Shown here: positions 55,201 to 64,000 of the stretch, one piece after another
How positions within the stretch are numbered: position 1 is the first letter of the stretch
Layout of the letters: each line of letters begins with the position of its first letter
DNA from: Odontocerum albicorne
Lineage: Eukaryota > Arthropoda > Insecta > Trichoptera > Odontoceridae
Direction of reading: 5' to 3'
DNA length: 64,000 bases
NCBI GenBank assembly: GCA_949825065.1
Contig: OX463846.1
Location: 16,216,205 to 16,280,204 of the forward strand
Position numbers and translations under genes: made by a program
Notes under the pieces: generated by a model
Database searches by the model: none
Told to the model about the DNA's origin: nothing
Seen by the model: only the letters and a program-made list of their open reading frames with translations

Positions 55201-55419
55201 AATTGCCGAAACGGTTAAATTCTGATTATTTTGAAAAAAAATGTTTTCAAACAATTACTTTAATTTGCAGTGACTTGGTGGAATATGGCATTTTATAAGG
55301 TTGCGACATAATTTTATGAGAGTTTGATTTTTGAAAGTTAAGGTACAATAAAATGTTACTTAATCGCGCCTCCATGGTGTTAAAAAATAACTTAGTTTAA
55401 ATTTCTTTTTCTATAGCCT

Positions 55420-55605
55420 TCAACATATCCGAGTTGGCGATTCGGACACATTGAAGAGCGTGCCTGGAGACAATATTATCGTCGATCTTAGTAATCAAGC
55501 CTTCGAATGTAAAATAATTGGAGTGGGTTGAACTCACGCACTGTATGTCATTAACAACGACAAGCCATCGTAATCTAAGGCATTCTGGCAGGCAGCCTGG
55601 CGTTT
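55420..55605 (-). repeat. SINE family B, 3' half
   Basis: CTTCAACATATCCGAGTTGG, CGATTCGGACACATTGAAGAGCG and GAGACAATATTATCGTCG (plus strand) are the cleanest version of the family B end; the tRNA-like head is missing. Confidence 0.8.
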
Positions 55606-55759
55606 TTATATATTTGTAACTTTTCTCTATTGCTATGTGTCCATCTCATCTAAATTTTCTTGATTTTTGCACATACGTATTATACTTTATGTGTAAAATT
55701 TCAACCTTGCACCTTATTTCTGGAAATTTGCCACCTTTATATTCTGACGCTGGACTTTA

Positions 55760-56100
55760 TATTCTCCTCAAAATGAGAATCTCATTGGTTGACAAAGTCC
55801 GTAATGATGACTTCTTGAAACAGATGAATAAAGATAGAAAAATCCGAGAAATCTAATATCAAAAGAAGGAAGTTTCATAACTTTGGACATACAATGCGAG
55901 AAGAAAAATATTAGATCTTTCAACTGGTACTTACAACAGGGGAAAATTTAAGACAAAAAGTGTTAGAAAAATGTGAATCTCCTGGCTGAAGAACTTATGG
56001 AAATGGTATGTTTTTGATACCATATCTTTGTTCAAAACTGCTGCCTCAAGGTTCAAGATAGTCATGATGAAGTTTGTTTGGTATTTGATGTCATCGGCGT
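55760..56100 (+). pseudogene. LINE ORF2 3' remnant, another lineage
   Basis: The plus strand gives SLVDKVRNDDFLKQMNKDRK, later RRKILDLSTGTYNRGKF, then ISWLKNLWKW, SLFKTAASRFKIVMMK. This order matches the C-terminus of a common insect non-LTR retrotransposon group ((V)RNxxxLxRxxxxR...ILQGKI.GKR...RRRISWLKNLRxWF...LFRAAANxxxIAMMI). Two or more stops interrupt it. Confidence 0.75.
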
Positions 56101-57504
56101 TTAGTGCTATAATTATAAGATAAATTTTAAAGAATTATTTCAAGCGGAAACTTTTAAACCAATTATCGCTCCCAAGACATAAATATATTTTAATGAGGCT
56201 GCGTATCTCACAAAGTTTTGTAAAAGATGGATCTAATGAAAGATTTAAAACTGCTTTTTGTTTGTGATAGAGGATCCAAAACTTTTAACGAAGGTTTTGA
56301 TTTCAATTGCATTATTTAAGAAAAGTTTAGTGACTTATGTATTTACTTATTTAGTTTATTATCATTAAATAATATTTTTGACGACACTTTGTTATTTATT
56401 TTCTTTTATTCCAGTTTTCCTTTTGATCTGGTTTTGATGTATCTTCAGAACTTTACAGTAAGTATCTAGCCTCAATGTTAGATGAAGTACTGGGTGGATT
56501 TTGCCTATTATGGCATAACCAACCGGTATTACGAGTAAACTGCCGTAGAGGACCAGGAAACCTCTTAACAGACTCCAAACATGAATTGGGAGAATGAAGG
56601 ACATCACGGTATCTGCGGTGAGGAGCGGTCCATGCGATACTTGTTGCAGCATCTGAGAAGTCTGGTATCATGGATTGAAGATGTGTAGGACACCTAAAGC
56701 TGTGCAGGTGGCAGAATTCTGGACGCAAGTAGTACAGTGATTTTGACACGAAAAGACGAAGATATATAGTATCGTCATCTTGTGCTTTCAATCATCCTTT
56801 TTCACATGCAACAAATACTAACGACTTTATGAATAAATTTACTCAGTGAATATTCTTTATTCATTTTATACACATAATAAATCTATTACGTTATTTAATA
56901 TTCTTACTTTTTTCCGTGTTTTTATTGATGATGTTAGGTTTCTTTTTCTTTCATTGATATATAGGATATTTCCTTAGTTAAATTAAGTTCCCTTAGATTT
57001 TTCTGGCATATTAAAGAAAATTCTCCGTTTTAAATCATATATTATTACCGTTATTTTATTTATTTTATTCTGTCAATGAAAATAAAAACAACAACAAAAA
57101 TAACAAAGAAAATTATACATTAATACCATTATTTTATTTGTTTTATTCTGTCAATAAAAATCTTTGATTAGAAATGAAAGTCTGCTCAAAAACGTTCCGA
57201 TTAAAATGTTCCTCATAATATAAAATACGGAGACTAAAATGGAAGTTCTGTCAACTTATTCCCCAGCTAATCTATTTCTATTGACATTGGAGAAGAAACT
57301 TGATACTATACCATAATAACGTACAATTCAATGCATCGATATGCACATTAAACGGGAAAATATTATTTATTTGAAATGAAAGAAGTAAAGTGATTTTTTA
57401 CAAAGAATCCCAAGTACAATGAATACTGAGAAGAAAGAAAATATAGGGCATGCTCTAAAAGTAATTTTTGAAGGTTTGTTTTGTATTTATCAAAGACACA
57501 GTAC
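56101..57504. other. Unannotated stretch
   Basis: 56453-56791 is slightly GC-richer and open on the minus strand in two overlapping frames (112 and 86 codons). The translations match nothing I recognise, but I cannot exclude an old coding fragment. At 57040-57150 two copies of TTATTTTATTTNTTTTATTCTGTCAAT form a short direct repeat. Confidence 0.35.
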
Positions 57505-57830
57505 TTCCATAGCCGAGCTAGCAAGATGATATCAATCCCCGGGTTTTTGGATTCAGTTCCCGATGGTACTAAAAAATAAACAAGAGCCCCAGTCTGATGA
57601 AGATTTTGTCATGTAACAATACTCGTACGCGCCGAGTACGTGTACGATTATTTTTTAATCTTCAAGTGTGATAGTTCATTCAATATGTACAATGACGAGC
57701 CGTGAGATACGTGTCTAATTCAGTGGCTCTTAGCCCAAAAGCTCAATTATAAAGGTCAGAGACGCTCTTCAATAAGTCCAAATCATCAATTCGGGTTCAA
57801 AACCACCATATAGAAAAAAAAAATAATGGT
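57505..57830 (+). repeat. tRNA-derived SINE, family B (full length)
   Basis: CTTCCATAGCCGAGCTAGCAAG (box A-like), GATTCAGTTCCCGATGG (decayed box B), CCCCAGTCTGATGAAG, stem-loop arm AACAATACTCGTACGC (57621), and the tail GACGCTCTTCAATAAGTCC / CATCAATTCGGGTTCAAAACC. Confidence 0.8.
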
Positions 57831-58534
57831 AAAGTCTGTTATACTATTTTCATAATCCATGTTATTAAATGATCCACGTTGCAAGGAAAAATGATTTATT
57901 ATAAATTTGATCTAAATTCGTACAGAGTTCTTAATCCAATTAATTATTTTGAATATATTCTTTATTCAAATTTATTATTTTTAAAATGTAATATCAACTG
58001 TGTTACTAGGTTGAGTGTATGCGCTATATGTCATAAACACTATTTTTTATATCAAATTTACCCATGTTCACATTGCTGGTCACCGGCAACTCCCCACAAG
58101 TCAAAATATCATTTTACAACTTAAGAAATTCGAATCATTGCACATTTCCACATATCGAACAAAACCTGCTTTGTCACCTAAATCAACCACAAATAATTTT
58201 ACAGATATTTTTAATTATTTTTAAATTTCTAATATTAAGTTTTTATAATTCATTATTATTAATTATTAACATAAGACTTGCTCCGTCTTTGGCTTGCTTC
58301 AAACAACGACTCAACAAGCATTACATATATACTCGTATTTCCCTTCGGTGTCGTAGCGTGTTTCCTGGTTCTCCCATTATCCTTCACATCCTTTACCCTC
58401 AGATGAAATTGTTATATTGTATTATGTTTAAATCGTCAAATGATTTATTCTTGTTTTCTTTTTATCATAGAATGCTGTTTTTCATACTTTTTTTATACAT
58501 TAAAATCTAATCTCAATTTTTCACTCAACACTTG
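57831..58534. other. Unannotated stretch
   Basis: Long AT-rich plus-strand frames here (to 148 codons at 58064) have low-complexity, hydrophobic composition and no motif. I read them as chance. Confidence 0.35.
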
Positions 58535-58630
58535 AAACGAAATTATCAAACATTCTTCTAGTTAGTTAGTAAATATTGTCCTTTAGCAATAAGCCCACCC
58601 CAAATTGTACATTGTATAATAAAGGGTTTA
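58535..58630 (+). repeat. SINE family A, 3' end
   Basis: CATTCTTCTAGTTAGTTAGTA, TGTCCTTTAGCAATAAGCCC and TTGTACATTGTATAATAAAGG correspond to the family A tail. Confidence 0.55.
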
Positions 58631-59254
58631 AATAAATAAGTAAACGATATTCAAATCTTGTAATGATTAGACTTATCGTGTGCAAGCAGACTCTCCGCAA
58701 GTAACGAGTTTATTGAGAGAGCTGGATGCAGGAACGTTTCGCACCTGATTCCCAGCATTAATTACTCAATACTAGCGATACCGTAGCTTGTACTTTGTCT
58801 GCAGTATAAATAAAATAAAAAGAATACTGTCCCGAAGGATGAAACATGAAAATAAATTTTATATTTAATTTACGTTATATCTATAGCGACATTCTGTGAT
58901 CAAATATCATTATTAAAGCGCCTATGTTATATGTAACATTTCTGAAAAATTTGAACCAGAAGGGTTTTGAAGTTAAACATCCTTTCAGTTAGCTTACACC
59001 ACAAAAGTAAGAAATGCAAAGATAACCTGGTACACTCCTTTGATCTACCTCAATCAGGTGGTTAACACTCGCCAGACAGACGATCTCAGTGTAGTTAGTT
59101 ATATTCGCATATGGAAATGTGACAAATGCACAAATACACCCTTTTATTATGTAGTCTTTTAACACCAGAATAACAAAAAATATAAAAAGAAAAATTGTAC
59201 TGATCCATTTAGGATTACGTTTCCTGAAAGATAGTCAGTAGCTCGTCTTTTAAC
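58631..59254. other. Unannotated stretch
   Basis: A GC-richer patch at 58690-58770 (GAGAGCTGGATGCAGGAACG). No gene recognised. Confidence 0.4.
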
Positions 59255-59690
59255 ATTTTGTTAGGACATATATTTTTTCGTATCTCCTTTCATCGCGTGC
59301 TCAGCACTGAACGACGTAGTCCTCCGCTATATCTGGAATTTGGAGCCCCATCCACCTCCATACTTCCTTCTACGTTGAATGCAACGTTTGAAGAGGACCG
59401 TGTTAACTTATTTATTTGGTATGTCTATCTTGTAGAAGACCTTACTCTCGCTCATTTTCCCTCAACTGTCCCCGTGATCATCAGCTTCTCAAGGCTTCCG
59501 TTATTATTTTGGCAACAAACATGCTCAAAGTATGTTAGGATCCTTGTCCTGCCAATTGTCGAAAGTCTTTCGGTAATCTCTAATTCTTGGATGATAGAGA
59601 CGTTGCCTTGCGGTCCATGGTATACGAAGCATGCGCATCCAACATCACATCTTGAAAACATTTTTTCACATAAGTATGTCAAAACGTTTC
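59255..59690 (-). pseudogene. LINE ORF2 C-terminal remnant
   Basis: The minus strand reads NVSIIQELEITERLSTIGRT, RILTYFEHVCCQNNNGSLEK and LMITGTVEGK (59452-59600), then a stop, then TYQINKLTRSSSNVAFN in another frame. It matches the signature at 29290-29700 and is the better preserved copy of that lineage. Confidence 0.8.
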
Positions 59691-61019
59691 ATCAACTGTA
59701 AGGTCAACAATCTCAGATGTTAAATAGTAGAATTCTTATCTTACGGTCACTTTTATTTGTCAAATTATGACTAACAAAAGGGTAAAGAATTAAAATTTAA
59801 AAAAATAATTAAAAGAATAATGAAATTTTGAAATGGTCGTATTTTATAACGTAATAAATTTGGTATCAAGTAAAATATTTTTCACGTGATTGACAAAAAT
59901 AATGTCGACGCAATATTTTTTTTATGAAATTCTCATAAATTTTCTTCATTGTTTTGAAAATCTTAATGAAAGAATATCTCTTGCTCATGGAAAGTAAATT
60001 CTATTAAAGTAAACCTAATACTTCATTAAAAACAAAAACTTTACAACCCTACTGGCTCCAGAGTACGCCACTTTCTCTTTTGTATAGGCGACTGGGATAT
60101 CCATTAACGTGAGTTATATTTCCCGTTAATTTTAAGGTTTATTATTTTGATTTTACCAAGAGAATACGCAGGATACCCTAGTATTTGTATTTCAAAAACA
60201 TCTTGATGGTGATATTGGTCCGACATATGGAAGGGCCATTCTAGGAATACGGGTGTCTATGAATCTTCAATACTTTTTTTTCAATTAATCTGAATTAAGT
60301 GTATATTTTTTTTACATAAGGAAGGCATTGCACTTCAAAATAAAATTTGAAATTTCATACTTTTGCGTGAAAACAATTAATTTGATATTTTAAGTGCAGG
60401 CAAATGTATAGAAACCCTTTTATTTTTTAGAGCTGTATGATAACCAAAATGTCTCCAAAACCGAATTCGACGGTAACCAAACTTAAAATTTATAAAATTT
60501 TAAAACTGTCGGGAAGGTTACTTCATACAATACATGTTACCCATAAAAACACCGGATATTTAAAATTAATATTATTACTATATTAAAAGTATAATATTAC
60601 ATATAATAAAACTAATATTCGGATTAGGGATTCGATTATAAAACTAATACTAAAATTCTTGGGATTATGTGTCCACTGTGCTTTGCTTGATACTGTCACT
60701 GTACAAATATCCAATTCCTGTTCATATTGCTATTTTTTTTATTTTAGTTTTTTAAATATACAAATTGATGTGTAGCATCTTAATTTTTTTTTCTTTGATA
60801 ATTTTATTTATATTAAATATTTAGAGATTGGCATATATTGAGGATTAATAAATAAAAATATTACTGTAACTTATGTTAATAATAAATATATTAACTAATA
60901 TTGCGTGCAGGAATAGGAAATGAATAATATAATGATCCCAAATATCGTGTATACGGCAAAATTATTGGCTTCTGGCCATCTTGAAAGACAATGGATATAC
61001 AGTGACTAAAATACACATA
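59691..61019. other. Unannotated stretch
   Basis: No recognised gene or repeat. 60060-60250 is slightly GC-richer. Confidence 0.4.
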
Positions 61020-61670
61020 TAATTCAATATTACTGAAAGGAAACTTGGGACAAGCGGCATCTTTTCCGATGACTGAGAATAACAGTTTTCAATCCAATGA
61101 CACGGCCACACTAGTAAAGCCGCATCGATTCCTAGTCCGGGAGTACTCTACGTTTTGCCATTTCTCACTTGAATTTTAGATTCTCAAGCCATGTTCATCA
61201 TTTACCTCCCTACCTCGACGAAGTACTTAGCGCCACAGATGTCTATATTTGACGTAATCTTCCTAATAACCAATGTTCTTTAACAGACATCCTTATAACG
61301 AATGTGATCTTTTGGCGTCATACAGGAGTTTTATAACACCCCCTTGAAGGTTCGATGAGAGTCGATTCCTGGAGAGCTACAAAGCCGTCAGAATATCACC
61401 ACCTTACTTGAGATATGTGGAAGTATTTTAATCCCCTACGCACCCACGTGAGTTTCAAAATCTCCAGAGGTAAAATATTGACGCAGAGAACCTACCACAA
61501 TGTGTGTGGTGATAGTCAATCAATGCCGCACCTGATGATTCACCCTCTGTGTTCGGAAGAACACCTGCAGAAAGAAGACCCAATGCCATCACAGTGGCGT
61601 CTTTCTGGGCAGATAGGATATATATTTAGCGTTACCGACACGAATGGAATGGAATTGAATTAGAAAGACT
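61020..61670 (+). pseudogene. Possible LINE ORF2 C-terminal zinc-finger remnant
   Basis: The plus strand gives LPPYLDEVLSATDV, LPNNQCSLTDI, then KISRGKILTQRTYHNVCGDS, QSMPHLMIHPLCSEEHLQK and, near the end, DTNGMELN. The (C)xCGxxxQSMxHLxxxCPLC pattern followed by EDL..ATP.A...A..W resembles the C-terminal CCHC region of insect non-LTR reverse transcriptases. Frames change several times, so it is long dead. A host gene fragment is possible but less likely. Confidence 0.5.
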
Positions 61671-62099
61671 ATACCAAAAGAGATGATAGAATTAAAATAA
61701 CATTTAACATCAAGAACATCAACAAATATGAACGTCTATTATTGATAGTAAACAACTTTCAAACCTATTCTTATTTCTAAGATTCGATGGTCTGATTTAT
61801 TTATTTTCCATTTGATTGTTTTCTTGCATTTCATACGTGATCCATTACGAGTATAGTAAACATAAATTCTCATAAATTACTTATTTGACTATTTCTACTC
61901 CATCACCCTTTGTCCTAATTAAGCGCTCTCTTTATGTCTGAAAGAAATCAAAATTGGTTACATTTTCAAGGAATTTTGGAGAACTCTCAATAATTAGACT
62001 ATCTAGAAGCATGTAAAGTTTGGGATGGATTTAACTGAATAAGTCTACTTAATATTCAGGGTCGGCACGTATGTTAAGATAGGTATTCATTATTCAATG
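61671..62099. other. Unannotated stretch
   Basis: Nothing recognised. Confidence 0.4.
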
Positions 62100-62460
62100 G
62101 AATGATACCCCTCAACGTATCAGAGTTGGTAATGTGGACATTTTAATGAAAACGTTGTTGGTAAGCCACATGTTTTATGGTCCGGGGGTTATGGGTTTGA
62201 TTCCTCTTGGTGCCATTTTTTTTTAATTGGGTGCCCGACTAGAACCCAATTAAAACCAGTCGAATAGGCTTGTAACTCTCAGTACATCATACGTTTTGGC
62301 AATACTACCGCACATAAAGGGACAATACTGGCACACGTCTAGCACGTGATTGTATTGTTACCAGACGAACTCTTAAATACATTTTGATACCAATAGGAAT
62401 CGAAACGAAACCTCAGGATGGAAAATTGCCAACTAATTCAAGAAGGCTGTCAATATAGAT
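62100..62460 (-). repeat. SINE family B, interrupted
   Basis: The 3' end is at the left (TACCCCTCAACGTATCAGAG, TTGGTAATGTGGACATTTTAA). The central stem-loop ACAATACTGGCAC...GTGATTGTATTGT is at about 62322-62362, and the box B remnant AGGAATCGAAACG (plus strand) is near 62397. A family A head in the opposite orientation sits inside at about 62155-62285. Confidence 0.72.
62155..62285 (+). repeat. SINE family A head inserted into SINE B
   Basis: GTTGGTAAGCCACATG (box A) and ATGGGTTTGATTCCTCTTGGTG (box B, about 62188-62209) are followed by CCA, a T-run and GGGTGCCCGACTAG. Confidence 0.6.
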
Positions 62461-62510
62461 AAGAATACAAATATTTTATAAACACTGTCATTTTAGTAAA
62501 TAAAGTTGGT

Positions 62511-62606
62511 TTATAATCCAACCCCCTCCATCTATGCCACTCACTGTTACTGAAATTATTATAATCCAACCCCCTCCATCTATGCCACTCACTGTTACTG
62601 AAATTA
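62511..62606. repeat. 48-bp perfect tandem duplication
   Basis: TTATAATCCAACCCCCTCCA plus TCTATGCCACTCACTGTTACTGAAATTA (in two blocks) repeats at 62511 and 62559 with no mismatch. Confidence 0.93.
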
Positions 62607-64000
62607 TTAATTATGTCATATGTTGAGAAACAACGTAATATTGTATTTGAAGTATTTGAAGAATATTAAATACCAAAATGTGTAAATATTCCCAACACTA
62701 CATATGATTGACAAAATGGGGGGCTATATAACCTTTTTAAATTTGTGATAATATACTAAGAAAATAGCAGAATACTTAGAAAGGTTGTAGTTGCAGTAAA
62801 AAGAAAAATTTATTTCGAAAGAAAATTGTTTTTACAAAGATACGGATTTTGTATCTGCTGTTGAGGCTGCAAAAATTAAGTCAATTTTATAGATAAGATT
62901 ATTGAACTACCGTATGATAAAAAGTTTATAACAAAATATGTAGATATGTTTCGGATAGAAATGGAAAGTGAATATGAAAAATTGTCGAAGCAAGTCATTA
63001 TAAAACTGAACCCATTTGCAGCTTCATTTTTATGTTTATTAAGTTATTATATAATATACAATGTTATTAAAACAGAACAAAGATATACTCGTAGACTTAT
63101 AAATGAGTTACTTTTAAGTCCATCCTCAATCGAACCTCGTTTTGATTTACTAAACAGCAACAAACAAATTAAAGTTTCCCATTAAAACATATTTGTTTTT
63201 ATAATTAACTTTGTAGTAAATATTTCAAGATTATATTTTGCTAAGAAAAAACAAATTATTTCTGTTAGTTTGCAAATTGATGCTTGTTTTGTGTATGCGT
63301 TATTTTGTTTTATTCATTTGAAATGCCAATACGTTATTTATACACAAACACTACTACGTGCGCTACGCACTACAATATATAACACAATATTATAACAAGT
63401 ATTCAGAAAGTTAACTACTACTCAATTTCCTAAATAAAAGATCACTTTAAATGCAACCATACCACCCCAACACATTTACTGACAACTGAAAGTCAGCACT
63501 ATATCACTCGTTACTATTATGTACTCATCAATACACCATGATATGGATACAAAATATATTTCATATTCGTAACTGAATTATTAAAACAAGTGCCTCATTT
63601 TATTTTCAAAAGACATCTTTTATAACAAATCAGAACTATCAACAATTATGTGCTATTTGTGCGACATCTGTTTTTAGATTTTATATTTTCCTTTCATTTA
63701 GGTTGAACTTCAGAGCGCTCCGAAAGATTTAATAATTATTATTATAATTTCCAAGCATATATCTCTTCTATACCTCATTGTGGTATGTGTAGCTTGTCTA
63801 CAACTCCAGGTTTTGAGGTGATATATTAGCGCTTAGAGCTTAACTGGTCATAGATCATTCGTTTAACTAAACATTGGTCATAAATCTTCCGTTTAAGGGC
63901 ATTTAGGAGAATACTCATGGAATTATCACAAAAATGTCCAAAGAAACTCCACGTTGTTTGAAAATGTGTGATATAACATTTTATTTCCTTTATTTTACAT
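62607..64000. other. Unannotated AT-rich stretch
   Basis: A 79-codon frame at 62946-63185 (MFRIEMESEYEKLSKQV...) has a more balanced composition than most here and one hydrophobic segment, but no known motif. CTACGTGCGCTACGCAC lies near 63354. No repeat recognised. Confidence 0.35.

Noticed and set aside
57831..58510. Host membrane protein exon (148 codons)
   Set aside because: Low-complexity, AT-driven hydrophobic composition; overlapping frames are equally open and no splice context is convincing.

Overview
The window looks like AT-rich, gene-poor insect chromatin, most likely from a moth or butterfly. The basis is the repeat content: many tRNA-derived SINE copies, RTE-like LINE 3' ends of a type I associate with Lepidoptera, mariner elements and a long-LTR retrotransposon. 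Species cannot be read from the sequence. I found no convincing host gene or exon; every open frame that makes sense belongs to a mobile element. A 200-N assembly gap lies at 3580-3779.

Layout. 1-5340: AT-rich sequence with SINE fragments, the gap, and a GAGTC-rich transposon terminus. 5349-15037: the centrepiece, a complete and very young LTR retrotransposon with 1,444-bp LTRs (one difference seen between them), a 4-bp target duplication GGCG and a tRNA-Lys-like primer site. It has only one convincing reading frame, a short gag with a zinc knuckle, followed by a broken protease remnant. The rest of its 6.8-kb interior is a series of different tandem-repeat blocks (243, 153, 33 and about 160 bp) and no reverse transcriptase or integrase is visible. 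It is best described as a gag-only, non-autonomous element that moved recently, presumably using another element's enzymes. One repeat block carries a stem-loop that is kept by compensating base changes.

15040-30690: LINE 3' ends, SINEs (one tandemly duplicated), Penelope-like fragments with hammerhead-like cores, a 92-bp minisatellite that seems to derive from a SINE end, and an LTR-like element. 30699-31985: a mariner of cecropia type with an uninterrupted transposase and perfect 31-bp ends. 32304-33062: a fold-back Penelope-like element next to a small TA-flanked MITE. 33490-41600: LINE ends and SINEs, including a SINE inserted in another SINE. 41601-42939: a dead mariner of another lineage containing a perfect 25-bp hairpin. 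42940-64000: more LINE and SINE remnants, a 201-bp Harbinger-like MITE with a TTA duplication, a second LTR-like element, and several short tandem duplications.

The window is therefore a record of layered insertions. SINE family A sits inside family B twice, so A was active later. The LTR element and the cecropia-type mariner look youngest. Coordinates of SINE and LINE fragments are by eye and may be off by tens of bases.
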